Below the pieces are notes generated by a model. It was not told the origin of the DNA. It made no database searches and saw nothing but the letters and a program-made list of their open reading frames with translations. A stretch of DNA of 64,000 bases from Collybiopsis luxurians FD-317 M1 (taxonomy: Eukaryota; Basidiomycota; Agaricomycetes; Agaricales; Omphalotaceae): contig KN834754.1 of NCBI GenBank assembly GCA_000827265.1, positions 450,831 to 514,830 of the forward strand, read 5' to 3'. Shown here one piece after another: positions 23,905 through 39,259 of this stretch. Every line of letters starts with the position of its first letter. The first letter of the stretch is position 1. Made by a program: the position numbers and the translations under genes.

Positions 23905-25454
23905 AACGTCTGTTTCCGTGAATCTCGTCCTACCGTGCACAATAATAACACTCAGGGCTGATACTGACTAGTGAGTTTATTGTTCGTGCACGCATATGAT
24001 CCAACGTAGAGTAAACAACGATTGTCCATTACCGTATGTATATGAGCTTTAATATATTTAGACTAGTGCCCATGACGTTGAAAGCTTTTGACAGACAGTT
24101 GGGTATACAAAACTCGTTCCTGCAATATGGCGAACGCCAAATTTTTTCTTTATTTTCGTGCCCAGAGTCACCGGCTACTCAACTCAATGTGCTAGATTTA
24201 TGTGTACTGATCCGAGATAGGATAACGGTGCTTGTGTGGTACATACTGCGACACACGATATACATATGTGAGCGTATTCATGCACCGAATAACCCGGACT
24301 TTCTCGATTTGATGACAAGCAATTTTCTGAGTTTCCAATGGCTGAAGTGTAGAATTAGAATTCCGGACATAGGAAGTATGCATCCTTGACAGCTTTAGTC
24401 TTGACGAATACATAAGTCTGTTGGAAAACCTTCCGTGTTTAGATCTTGGGGGATTGGTGACATGTGGAAGTGTTGTTCCAGCATCACTGTTTGAGGTTCC
24501 ACGATCGAACTGCGGCAGGTTATAGAATGCTGTGGTTGAAGGGCTGAGGTATTCTTGCCGTTTGTGCGCAATACTGACATATTCCTGCCAAGTATCTGGG
24601 AAAGGAATTGATGGTCAAGCTCATCCACGTTACAAACACGTCGTTATTTACCTCTGCGATATTGAAGAGTGTAGCGCCTCAACTCATGTCATTGCTATTC
24701 GCTAGAAACTAGAAGGGCGTCCTGGAAAGTGAAGTTACAGACAGGGGCCTTGCAACCGCCAGCCATGCTCTAAAGTTTGAGGGGCACAATCTCTGGCCTG
24801 TCATCTGTAAATGCGTTTACAGAATCGAATCCCACCAGGCGTGAAATGGCATTGAGACTGAAAATCTTGTTCGCTTGTTCGCTATTAATATCTCTGACAT
24901 TCAGAAAACACGCAGTTCTGGAATTCTTGAGGGAGAGATTGACATTACACGCCTTCTACTCGAGGTGTACAGGTCAGGTTATGACAGGAATCTTTCTTTC
25001 TTTTTTTTTTTTTTGCGTTCATTCCTATCCGCTGGTAGGCTATGATCCATGTGGTCGCAACACCTACAGTACGTCACCGGCGCTAAATAGTCACTGACAA
25101 GCGCCACATTTTCGGATGTTGCCGACAGCCACTCGGCGTTCAGTCGAAAATCAAGTATTCTATCATTGGGGATGAGGGAAACCATGATATATGCTAGTAT
25201 AAGTATATGACAAAATAATGGTAAAGAGGTACTACAGGTAAATGAAACATCGACAGCAATCGACGCTACAAAATAAACTGACCAGTTGTCCGATCGAAAA
25301 GAAGCATATAGCGGCATTAATGCATGAAATTAAGGGACAAGTATGTAAGCTAATCAGAGAAAGAGACAGATACTGAAAAATAAATGACTTCACAAAACAA
25401 CTAAGTGCAGTTTGCGGTTGAACCTGCGTTGAATCATTAAGAACGCAATCTTGA
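23905..25454. other. Convergent intergenic region with RRP12 relic
   Basis: 1550 bp between the stops of the ABC ATPase (+) and the homeobox gene (-). The right half (24780-25250) is a decayed copy of an RRP12 exon, listed separately. The left half (23905-24780) has only short ORFs with no family support. A T-tract at about 24986-25014 interrupts the relic. Confidence 0.6.
24780..25250 (-). pseudogene. Degenerate fragment of RRP12
   Basis: On the minus strand this stretch repeats, in order and with matching spacing, the RRP12 exon at about 13490-14010. Both copies have LPL, a DxxxxxAE block, N-V...Y-C with 13 residues between V and Y, ATGAACGC, P-V, N..LKNS, LN...I.SEQA.K and a final EI/EV. 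The best stretch (LKNS to SEQA.K) is identical at about 13 of 22 residues. The 11-mer GCTTGTTCGCT is shared (13612-13622 and 24873-24883), and the DxxxxxAE block lies 269 bp away in RRP12 and 259 bp away here. The copy has an in-frame TAG where RRP12 has Leu, and a 14-nt homopolymer replacing coding sequence. It cannot be functional. Extent on each side is uncertain. Confidence 0.68.
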
Positions 25455-26785
25455 TTAATACCTCGTCCACTTGGTATCAGTAATGCCGGCGTCTTGTCGT
25501 GGACGTCGCTGTGACACTGTAGGACTAACGTCCGGAGAGGAGTGGCTTTCCTGAGATGATCGTGGAACGTAAGAACTACTAGGAATCTGCATGCCAGCAG
25601 ATTCGTATCCGCTTGTGGAATGACCATGATCCTCAAGCAAGGCGTCGCCGTGGTTGGCAATGCCAAACGACGAGTGAAGAGCAGTTCCCGAAGAAGATGA
25701 CTGCCTGGTTTGACGCATAGATTGCCTTTTGTTCTGGAACCTAACAACGAAGGGACTCGGTCAGCGATCTGGTCGCGCAGGTCATATGAAGAAGACTCGC
25801 CATATTTGAACACTCCGTGCTGACATGTCCAACGCTTTGGCAAGTGCCTGTCGTTCCTCTGTCGACGGAAACGCCGTCCGAGCATACGTCTCATTCAAGA
25901 CTTTTAGCTGAGCAGCATCAGCACGTTTGCGTTTCTTCTTTATCGTTGGCTCGTTAACAGTTCCGGAAGTTGGCGAAACAGGTGGAGGAGTGTACGAGGG
26001 TGGAATTGGAGGACCAGATGTGTAAGAAGGAGAGGTGGAACGATGGGTTTCAGTCATCATCATCGAGGCGTTACTTCCTCCGTGCGGTTGGTCAGTCATT
26101 GGAACATACCCATAATTAGGCGTTGAGCTTGTCTGCGAATAACCAGTAAACGAAGGGGGGTAGGAAGCAGTTGGAGAACGGATTCCGGAGTTGGAGGGAA
26201 CACTGGCAGGGCCAACAGAATAAGAAGGATTGTGCCACCGATCATCCCGTCCGACAGCTGGGGATGTGGTCAATGGTGGCAATTTCCTCGAGTCGACGTT
26301 GTGTTCTGGCGCGACTGGGGAGGCGCGAGACGACATATAGGAATAATAAGTTGGGTCGTAATAGTTATAATTCATTTGCGGCGATGACTCTGTAGGGAGC
26401 GCCGCAGCTTAGATAGTCAAGCTGTCTGTACAACCTAGGAAGGAAATAACACTCACGATTATTATTCGGCCACTGATTGTAGAGAGCAGTGTTGTTGTAG
26501 TCGTAACGAGGCATAGAGCGGGGTTGCGTGTATTGATTAGGATATTGACCGGAAGCTACAGATCCTGGCAAATTGAGCGTATTGCAGTGTAAACACTTTA
26601 AAAAACAGACCTGGAAAATGTGAGATTGGAAACGCGGAAGAAATAGGAGGGAGCACTGTTCGCCCACCCTGTCCAGTCTGAAAGAAAGCAGGAGACTGAT
26701 CTCCAAGTGAGGGACTCTTTCCCGTCTTCCCAAGGCTAGCTTGGCTAGCATAGTTATTATAACGGTCATCCCTCGAGTTTGCCAT
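25455..26785 (-). CDS. Homeodomain transcription factor
   Basis: A nuclear DNA-binding protein of 385 residues. Exons 26785-26611, 26564-26457, 26389-25801 and 25740-25455 sum to 1158 nt. The homeodomain runs from KKKRKRADAAQLKVLNETYA through FPSTEERQALAKALDMS to the recognition helix ARSVQIWFQNKRQSMR. It is flanked by Ser/Pro/Tyr-rich low-complexity arms (N-terminal YYDPTYYSYMSS; C-terminal SSQESHSSPDVSPTVS). It resembles fungal Yox1/Yhp1-type single homeodomain proteins, not the mating-type HD1/HD2 pairs, since no partner gene lies beside it; that is inference. The last intron (25741-25800) cuts the codon of the invariant Trp and uses a GC donor (GCGAGT). Confidence 0.9.
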
Positions 26786-27725
26786 AATAAAAAGAGAAAG
26801 TGGAGAGGATATAGAGAGAAAGAGAAAGAATATTACAGGGTAGAATCAGGCTGGCTGGATATATATCAAAAGCCGTAAACCGCAAGCTGGGATTCACGTC
26901 CAACAGCTGGCGAGTGAGAGGCGATGCGAGGCAAATAATAATCAGGTACAGGCGGACAACGCGGAAGGCATGTACCAACGCAGGCTTGTAAAGCACGAGG
27001 TGGGGTTCAGTGCACTTGAAGGTAAGTAGGGCAAGGGCAGTGAACCACGAGTCAAACCGAAGCGCGAAAGATCAAGAGCAGCAGCAAAAGAGCGATGTCT
27101 GGAAACTTGTCCGTGGAGTCTAAGAGAGGATATACGGAACGGAAGTCTATTGTTGAGTGTACTGGGATCATGAAGATGCTACGCCGAAGGTCACATAATG
27201 TCACGCCGAGTACAAGACCATTGTGCCGCCGGATTATTCGCGAAATTAAAACCTCGTGTATGCACAGACAATCGATAAGTGTTTATCTGATTCATTCACT
27301 TATGTATGTCGAGATTCCAATGCAACAAAAAAAGAGAAGGAACGCGGTCAATATTTTTATTAGCAAAAGAGGAAGATGCCGTGATTTTGCGTGGAAGGTG
27401 TTACTTGGATCGGTGCTAGAAGTGGAATCGTAATACTGGATCGTGCAAGTGGAGATAAACGACGAAAATCAGTGATGGTTGCGGTTCGTGGTTTGGGCGA
27501 GTTTTGCCTGAATAAGAATGGAAATAGTAAGACGACAGTCTGGCTTCCAAAGAGCAAAGTTCCTGGATCAAAACGAAAAATATTAGATTTTCGCGAAGTA
27601 CGTCGAGGTCCAAGGAAGAGCCAAGTTGTATCAGAACTAATTTAGAATATAAATTCCCACGATACTAGATCTGGAATTGCATCATACAGTAACCCTCATT
27701 CCCTTCTTCGAGTGCTCGCCGAGCA
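26786..27725. promoter_or_regulatory. Divergent promoter region
   Basis: 940 bp between the homeobox gene (-) and the CRIB-kinase gene (+). Purine-rich (GAGAAAGAGAAAG) sequence lies just upstream of the homeobox start and likely represents its 5' UTR. An ORF at 27095-27433 has no recognisable features and was not called. Confidence 0.45.
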
Positions 27726-31262
<3,537 letters not shown>

Positions 31263-31627
31263 TGGACCAATACACATATATTTACGAATTCTCATGATTT
31301 TACGGTTTTTTCCTTATATTTATTATTATTTCTGTAATCTCATACCATCGTCGTACTTAACATCTGTTTTTCGCGTATCTTATACTATCTAATATCTACA
31401 GGCCTTCTGTCCATATCGCATACAAATTCTATTATGGACCAAATAGTCGCATTACTAGTTTAGGCATGAGCAAGAGAGATACCCAATAAAATAAATGTCA
31501 TCATATCCGTACGAAAAAAATCGAGTAGTCATAAATATAATCGGAAGAGAGCACCAGCAATAGATAGTAATAAATAAGTTGGATGTACCTAGTTGTAATC
31601 TCCACCAATCTTCCAGCTGACCTCTCC
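31263..31627. other. Convergent 3' intergenic region
   Basis: 365 bp of AT-rich sequence between the stops of the kinase and the C2H2 gene. It serves as 3' UTR for both. Nothing else is seen. Confidence 0.5.
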
Positions 31628-32833
31628 TTATTTGAGGTACGAGCGGGAGCGTTTCTCTGAATGGCTACGACTGTAGTCGTCATCCTCAGAGTCCGGAGAT
31701 TCATTTCGACTAGGTGCCGAATCTGAACTGGAGACGGATGCAGAACTTCCTCTTCGATGCTGATGCCAGTTCACAGGTGTTATAGATGAAGTGCCTGGTC
31801 GAGAGAGGGAGACCATATCATCATCGCTGGCTTGATTTTGGTTATGGACGCGAGCATGTCGTCTCATGTTTGATAAAACACTAAACGACCGTCCACAGCC
31901 CTCTACGGGACATACAAAAGCTGCGATGAGATGACTGTCGTCAATAGCCGTTGCAACCCATTGAACCGAAAACAAAATGCCTACGCTTTTCTCCAGTGTG
32001 ACTGTTAAGGTGTATCTGAAAATATTTTTAGAGCGATCAAATGATAGATTGAAAGTATAAAAGCGTACCTTCAGACTGCTCGGTCGATTGAAACCCTTCC
32101 CACAATAGCTGCATTCGTATTTCCCATGAGGGGCAGCACTGTTTGGCCGACTCTCTTCTGGTTGAACACTGCGATTTGATGAGCGGCTTGCCCAAGAGGT
32201 AGGGGTTCGTTCCTCTTCTTCCCTACTCTGAAAAGTGGTAGATACTCGAGGATGGGGTTGGGATAGAGAATGGCGATCATAGGAAGGATCGCGGTACTGC
32301 GAAGAATAAGTAGTGGGAGTTTCAGTTCGTGAAAGATACTCTTCTCTGCGCTCATAGCCATATCTGGACGGTGGCGCAACACTGGTGGTAGGATATCGAA
32401 CATCACGCATAGGGATTGCAGAGTCTCTGGTAGAGTAACGGCTACTAGTAACACCTGGACCCGAAGAGGGATATTCTTCTCGTTCGTACATGGGGTGTTG
32501 TAAAGAGGATGTCCGGCTCCTAGACGCATACATGTGCCTATTGTCGTGGTAAGATGGGGGAGTGTAATTATTGGTGGGTCCAGTCTGCATACAAATAAAT
32601 TAGTACCGCCCAGCAACAAAAATTGGAAAGTTTTTTGACATGGGCAGTAGGGTAATGGGAATGTGCGACCTCATCGTCACTAACCCGAAGACGGTTCAGT
32701 TCATCTAGAAAGATACCATTACTGTAAGGTAATATTTAAGTACAACGTCCTTACTGCTAAACAAATTCCGTATCGGGGGAAGGGTTGGGCGATCTGAGCT
32801 AGAACGGGTAAACCTGCCAGACGAAGAAGACAT
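31628..32833 (-). CDS. C2H2 zinc-finger transcription factor
   Basis: A nuclear regulator with two tandem C2H2 fingers. The first exon begins MSSSSGRFTRSSSDRPTLPP; the phases then give NELNRLRVSDDEVAHSHYPTA and TGPTNNYTPP, replacing an apparent start at 32590. Finger 1 is YECSYCGKGFNRPSSLKIHLNSH with the linker TGEKPF; its C-terminal half is on a small exon near 32000. Finger 2 is VCPVEGCGRSFSVLSNMRRHARVH. N-terminal to the fingers is a Tyr/Arg/Ser-rich disordered region, and the tail is acidic then basic (DSEDDDYSRSHSEKRSRSYLK). The target genes cannot be told. Confidence 0.87.
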
Positions 32834-33285
32834 AGGAATAGAAGAAGATGAGGATTGCAGAATAGGATAGGCTTAGGATGTGAAGAAAGAACGAGTTGCT
32901 GCTACGGCTGAGGCACATATATACTCACACCTGAGTTGTATTGGTCAGTACTTACGCGCAGCATTCTGTTCGCTCGAGCAGGTTTAGACTACACAGCCTA
33001 GCCCTACCGACGGGGACGACATCGGAACAGTAGAGGATGAAAACCAGATAGCGTACTGCACTGTCGCCAGAGATACGTGTTACTCCCTGATCGACGATGA
33101 TTGTGAAAAATCGTCGTCGGTAGAGTATCAGACGCGCTTTCGAAGAGTTGTTGAGAAGTCTAGATACTCAATGAAGCACTAACGGAAAACAGTGCATGAG
33201 TGATGTTTCAACGTGTATAGGATGAGGTCGGGATGAAGATCAACGCTGGCGTTAGAGAAATGGAATATACATAATCAAGAAGATA
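32834..33285. other. Intergenic: promoter of the C2H2 gene and 3' end of BolA
   Basis: 452 bp between two minus-strand genes. A CGACGAT...ATCGTCGTCGG near-palindrome lies at about 33090-33120. No ORF with support. Confidence 0.4.
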
Positions 33286-33808
33286 CTAGAATTCCTGAAT
33301 AGTCCTTTTCTCAGCTTCTGCATCCGCTTCTGCGGCAGTTTTTGTTTTGAGTGAAAGAGAATGCAAGCCCTGATTAAGCTCTTCTGAGAGTAAAGAATAG
33401 ACCATTCTGTGACGTTGCATGGTTGCCTAGAATAAGTGAAAGAGCAATGAGACATGATCCGTGGACCGAGGCAGATAATCTGACCTTCCCCTTGAACTCG
33501 TCGGATACTATTTCCAAAGAAAAGTCTAAACAGGGCGAAGGATTGACGTGGACCATAGCAAATAGATGGATTGAAAGACAAACGTGTTTCCCCGTTGCCT
33601 CCGCTTTGAGCTACCATGGGGGCATGGTGCCGATGCTGATACGAATCATTATTTATGACCAGTGCAGTGGGTTGCAGAGAGGATGTCAGCTGCAGAAGCA
33701 GTTAAAGGTCAACGTGACTTTCCCGTTTCAGCGCGAACTTGAGCCATTTACTTTCGAGCGTATCGCAATTTCAATAGGCCCCGGAGAGGACAGAGGGGTG
33801 GTAGCCAT
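33286..33808 (-). CDS. BolA-family protein
   Basis: BolA proteins work with monothiol glutaredoxins in Fe-S cluster handling. Four exons (33808-33752, 33689-33584, 33525-33485, 33426-33286) sum to 345 nt, 114 residues, the usual size. The fold's landmarks are all present: IEIAIRSKL at the start, VINNDSYQHRHHA (the variable loop with the conserved His), ETHFSLEIVSDEFKGK, MQRHRMVYSLLSEEL and GLHSLSLKTKT. The motif VQRHR with its invariant His is the family hallmark. A BolA1-like mitochondrial form seems likely, but no clear presequence is seen in MATTPLSSPGPIEIAIRSK. Easily missed because no single exon is long. Confidence 0.93.
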
Positions 33809-34542
33809 GACAGAGAATCGTTTAAAGGCGGGAAGTATACAGGTTTGAAAACCCAAACGAAACATGAGACTGGGAGTTGACACAACGCTCAGGCCCAAGT
33901 TCACGAGCCGAGTGAGTATGTAAGCTGTACAGCCTCATTTTTGATTCTCGCAGAAGAAATTTACTATGGATACCTTAACACGCGACTCTCGTCTGTCATT
34001 CTCAATGTAAATCGATTCTGGCAGACCGCGCCTTCGCAGTGCTTCATAAGTCAATATAACTCGCGCATGGTACTGCCTGATAGTGCGCTGCCCGCCCGCC
34101 CCACCAATATTAAACCACCGAGCTTCGTAAATGAACGGAGACTCGATTCAAAGCGTGTCTTGAATCACGATATGAACGCTTTTTACTGACATTGCATACT
34201 TGCATAGGTTTGCGTCCTTGCAGAGGCGGAGAGGCAGAGAGGGCAACGTGCAGAGTAACAACTTCACATTGGCTGAATCTTTTGTTTAGTATCAAAGGAG
34301 AGAAACGAATCAAAAAACGGCCAACGAAAAGAGAACCAGGAGATGTGCACGAATAGAATGATGGCGTCGCATATGCACAGGATCTGCTGAACAGTATCTA
34401 TACCTAGGGACCAATACCAAATCATTGACGGCTGTGGCTGCGTTAGAATGCGATGGAAGATTAGGTCGGCAGTAACAGCTTAGAGCTGCGGGCAGCGGTA
34501 CATAGAACGAATCATGCGAATATCAGGTGACTCGCGAACTCT
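33809..34542. promoter_or_regulatory. Divergent promoter region
   Basis: 734 bp between the BolA start (-) and the 472-residue orphan start (+). Only short, unsupported ORFs. A GC-rich patch (CTGCCCGCCCGCCCC) lies at about 34090-34102. Confidence 0.4.
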
Positions 34543-36117
34543 ATGGACACTACCGTGACTACCGCCTTGAACAACGCCAACGCACAAGTTCATATGAACT
34601 TGCATCAACGTGGTTTAGTGGATGCCTGCTTCGAAGAAGGTCAGTACGATGAAGGTATAGCCCTTCTCAGCCAACTTAGATCTCAAAACGTGATGCCTTC
34701 GGTGTGAGTGGCATTCTAGAGTCCCTCAACCTTATTCTCACCCTATATGTCTCCAAGTCCTCACATACGACAGCTACTATATCTCTCCTTATATCCATCT
34801 ATGATGAACAAGCAACCAATTGATCCCAATCTTTCTCCAGCCAAAATTGGCAAACAGCAGAGGCCGGTTACAATATCTCAAAAAACCGCTGTTTCTGCGC
34901 GCTCCCTTTTGCTTCATTTTGCGATAACCAATCATCCAGACGGCGTGGCTCGTGCTCTGCCATCTTACTGCCCTCATGAAGACAATGAAAACGACGATTC
35001 CGAGTCATTTATTGCTAGGGAATCCCATAATATATCAATGGGCAAGAATTGCTGGAATATGCTCCAGAAGGGCTTCATACGTCGTGCTATCATAACGAGT
35101 CCATCTAAAAGGGGTGCTAGACGAATGACGGCTTACGAAGAAGAAGAAGAAGACGGCGATGGTGACTTTGCCACATCCGATGTGGTCGCCGAGCATGCAT
35201 GGCCTATACTCAACTTCCTTCTCATTCTGTTCGAACGTGACGAACGCGAAACAGAAGCTCGTGGGTTGCGTATGTACTTTGACCACCCAACGTGACTCCT
35301 TGATTGACGCGTTACGGTAGCCCGCCATTCCGTACTTCTCCTCAATCAAATTCCTGCTCCTCGCAGCGGAAAAGGCGCTCGGTGGGAGGCGGATGCTCCT
35401 CTCTCGGTCATTCTTTCCGCTATAACTCAACGTGACGAACAACGACAAATGATGGGTGCGAGACTGACGGAATTGGTAAGTTTTACGGTCATATCTCTTT
35501 CTAGCTGGCCCTTAATCTGGCGTTAGTTGATTAATCTTTCTGCAACAACTCTCTTCGACTTCACAATGTTTCTAAACTTGGTTTTCAATAGGGTATACAT
35601 ATCAGCCCCAAAAGAGTTTCTGATGTTGCTTGCGTCTCTCCCATCCACAATTCCAATCTTAAAGTTTAGAATCGCTTTACTTCACAAGTTTATTCGCAGC
35701 AGCGACAAAAACATCGCTGAAGATGTCTCTTTGAGACCAAAAGCTCGTGCGAGGCCGATTCGCCGCGCCCGTGATGAGGCGAAACCGATCGAAGAACTTT
35801 CTACATCCCAATCCATCTCAATCCTCAACCAAATCACACTACCTTCCTACATTGACATCTGTCGCTCGATAGAAGGACTCAATCCCAAATCCAATGATGG
35901 CATTTCATATCCTTGGATTCATTCTCAACTACTGGTCTCTTTTGGGATCTATCAGTCACTTCTGCCTGCGGAAACACGGGACGAGGAATGGCAAAAATTT
36001 CTAGCCAGTGACGACTTTCAGCGACAGTTGAACAGGCTACTTCCGGGTTCTTGGGATCAGGACGCAGAAGTCTTAGGGAATATCTTGAACATCTCGCTAC
36101 CTACTTGGAAGTATTGA
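34543..36117 (+). CDS. Conserved-looking orphan protein (472 residues)
   Basis: I do not recognise this family. Four exons (34543-34703, 34758-35269, 35321-35475, 35527-36117) keep phase and give 1419 nt. The protein begins MDTTVTTALNNANAQVHMNL and is predicted mainly alpha-helical, with an acidic run (EEEEEDGDGD, about 35140-35165), then long Leu/Ile-rich helices (HAWPILNFLLILFERDERET; KEFLMLLASLPSTIPI). No signal peptide or membrane segment. Even amino-acid composition over the whole length and four clean introns argue for a folded, functional protein. It ends convergent with DNA ligase I. Confidence 0.78.
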
Positions 36118-36351
36118 TTTGCGTCGTCTATTTGACATCGAATGGGACATTTCTGGCAAAGTCCTTCCTTTCTTGCTGTTCCAGTCCGGAATGGTGCATA
36201 GTACACCATTTTACAAATCAGTACAGTAATTCTTCCATATACTACCTACACTTCTGCCCGGCCGTCGCTCTTTGTTCAGATCTATCTCGGCCATTGCGTT
36301 AATTGGGCCGCTCCTGATCCACTGATCAGTACATGCTCGGTGTTGAGCTGG

Positions 36352-39259
36352 TTAAACAAAATCCTCATCCAGATCTTCCATTTCTGAATATACACCTGTA
36401 CTGTCCATCTCGACGTCAATCAATTCGTCTGCCTCCTCTGTTGGCTGTTGACTTTTCCATAGATTGGCCAAGAATGACGCGTCGCTGGCTTGATCGATTG
36501 CTTTATCCTCTCGAGTTCTCACGAACCGCGGAAAACGGAGACTTAATCCTCTTGCAGACGAGGTGAAGTCTCGTGCAGCTGTGGATACAGGGCTCAATGT
36601 TATGTTGGCCATTCGAACCTCCCAGACTTCTTTGGGCTTGAAAAAAATGTCTGGTCGGAAACCTGCGCGATCATTGAGATTCTATACTAATAATACCTCA
36701 AACATACAGGTACTTGCCTCCAATATCACAATCCCAAAGGCGGCTTCGAGAGCAGTTTTGGGAGTCTTCCAGTGAATAGCGTTCGCTTAATGCCTGTCGT
36801 TACAAGGCAATTAAACATTGCTGCAGACTGAAAGTCACTGACAAATCACCTTGTAGAAAGCGTCGGTGAATCCTATTCAAGATAAATGACGGAAGTGCCC
36901 TGCAAGAAACGACAACTTACCTGACATGCATTTACACACTGCGACGGGTCCTCGAGCTGGGTCCCATATTCCAAGCAGTATAGGGCTCCACCACTGAGCT
37001 TTTCGACCATTTCCATACCATGCTCCGATCGGTATCAAGTCAAGCGAGTCTCCCAACCCAGAAACATAATCCTTCTTCAGCTTCATCCAAGAGAAAGACC
37101 GTTTGTCAGCGTCGTATTTAGCCGACAAGGACTTTTTCCGTTGTTCTTGTTTGCTGTCGCTCTGGCCGTGTCGTACTTCATCGTCGAGCAACTATGGAGG
37201 AGACTGCAGTTCTATCCTTAGACTGATTAAACTAACTCACCTTAATCATGAGTCCCTCGGAATCATGGCGACCGGCCATTTCTTCCCAGAATTTATGCAG
37301 TTGTGCTTGGCCTTCTTCACTGTTGCGACTCTCGACGTGCTGAAACCGAGCAAGTAATTTATCCTCAGGAATAAAAGGAGGAAATCGACTTCGCAACAAT
37401 GCCCTGCGGGATCGAAAGGAGCGTTCCAAAAGAACCTAAGGTTTCCATGATGAGAATCTTATATGAAGCGAATGCGACTCGTTACTTGCCTCTCCGTCCA
37501 GATACATTAGATCGAAAGCAAATACCCCAACTGGGATATCGACTTTTTCCAAGGACACTTCCTTTCGTGCTCGTCCTGATAAAGATTGAAATGACTTTAG
37601 GGATCCAGTCGCATGATCAATGGCGACAATTTCAGAGTCGAAGATGAACGATTGAGTATTCGGATATTTTTCAAAAAGGAGTTGGATCAAGCTTGTTATA
37701 TCCGGATACTGCATGAATCTCGGCTATGAGTAAAGCTCAGAGTAGCGATTGCACGATCCTATACCTTAGAAGTCATATCTTCTAGATGGCGCGAGAATAT
37801 TTTGATGGATACGCGACCATCTGACTGCCGCGATGCATGAATCTGAGCTCTTTGACCATCGTACTTGAGCTCAGCAGTGAATGCCGTGCCATTCAATCGT
37901 TCGTAGATTTCTTGGAAAGATCTAATTGGAGACCCCAATGCTGGATATAGAGGGATACCTGCAAGTTCTATCATCGAATTTGTTTTCCCTCAAAGGGTAG
38001 AATAGCACTCACCAACGGTGAGCGGAACTCTTTCAGACAAGTCGTCAAGACCACCCTCGAGTAAGGCAACCACTATATGATCATAGTCAGGATGCTGAAC
38101 AAAAACTTTGCGCAGCAGGCTTTCGGCAGTACGAAATTTGGACTGTAATTCATCCCGAGCAATCTCAGTAGCTTTTTTCTTCTTCGAACCGGAGGCCTTG
38201 GTCCGGGGTTGAATAGATGATAAAAGGTCTGGAGATACACACAGAAGGGAATCTTTATGTGCAACAGAGGGCGTCAGGACAAAGCTCCTGGCCAAAGCCG
38301 TCAGCAGAGAAGTTCTCACTGCCCCCACTCGCAGATTTTGAGAAAGTGTACGGACTAGAAATCGAATCTCCTCTCCCTTAGCAGACACGAGTAGTTTCTC
38401 GATTATCTTTTGTTTCTCTTTCGTAGCACCTTGACCTCTGCATGTGGCTATCTTTAGTAAGGACTTATACACAAAGCCCACTAGTAGAGGAGGATGTGGA
38501 AATAGCGTCCGAGTATTCGACTTGGCCGCGAACGCAACATCCCCAGGATCACCGCTAGAGGTATAGAGTTTTTTCAAAGAGGAAGATGATAGTCCCGAGA
38601 CGTGTTGGATTGCTTGTGAGATGGTTGAAGGACCTATATTGAGCTCCAAGTCAGAGTAGGGAGGAGAAAGTGTATTGGAAAGAAGATAGAGTGAAGGAAG
38701 AAGTGAATCGGGATGGTGGTGGACGATTGTGCGGAATGTGTTTGTCAAGGTGTCGAGGATAGCAATACGTGAGCGAGTCTCGCTGATACTCGATAATGCG
38801 TGAGTAAGGAAGGAGTACGGTATTTCGCTGGAATGGAAATCGAAGGCATTCTCGGGATTATATGCAACAGGGTCAACTGCCAGAGCAGGATAAACCTGAG
38901 GAGCACTTGACTCGATTGAACTCGTTTGTAAATGCTTGGCCGGGTGCAATTCACGTGTAGTCAACGGTCTTCCTAATTGTGAAGTACTGAATGAAGCACT
39001 GCTTTGACTGGCAGAAGGTTCATTATCATCTAGAGCATCGACGTCGATGATTTCCGAATCTTTTGCTACGATCTTCTTCGGAGAATCTAGGTCAAGGGCG
39101 TATGTTAGACACTAGAGTGATTTATGACATAGAAATTTAAATTTTACATCGGTTGTGGTTCCTAAAAAATGAATCCAGATTCGATTGCATCTCAGACGTC
39201 TTTTTACGCTTGGATTGGGATGCTGTAGATGACTGGACGCGGCGTTTCGAGGACGACAT
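36352..39259 (-). CDS. CDC9: ATP-dependent DNA ligase I
   Basis: Nuclear ligase that seals Okazaki fragments and repair nicks. The N-terminus has a PCNA-interacting box, residues 25-32 QSNLDSFF. The DNA-binding domain covers about 38020-38900 (FVLTPSVAHKD, LRVGAVRTSLLTALAR). The adenylation domain has the active-site Lys in ELKYDGQRAQIH (about 37858-37893), then IKIFSRHLEDMT, SFIFDSEIVAID, FAFDLMYLDGE and SEGLMIK. The OB domain includes SWMKLKKDYVSGLGDSLDLI and IGAWYGNGRK. The tail is acidic (DSTGVYSEMEDLDEDFV). Most introns are GT-AG, but the one after YLDGE (37436-37489) starts GCAAGT. The chosen start MSSSKRR is at 39259; the frame stays open upstream to an ATG near 39400. Confidence 0.95.

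Noticed and set aside
24979..25317. 112-codon minus-strand ORF as a small protein gene
   Set aside because: Its sequence follows RRP12 in order and spacing and continues past stops into further RRP12-like sequence, so it is a relic, not a gene.
25232..25894. 220-codon minus-str ORF over the homeobox gene
   Set aside because: It is a second frame of the homeobox exons and intron. The homeodomain frame, with phase-consistent exons, explains the region.
33423..33848. 141-codon plus-strand ORF
   Set aside because: Antisense to BolA, whose four exons match the family throughout.
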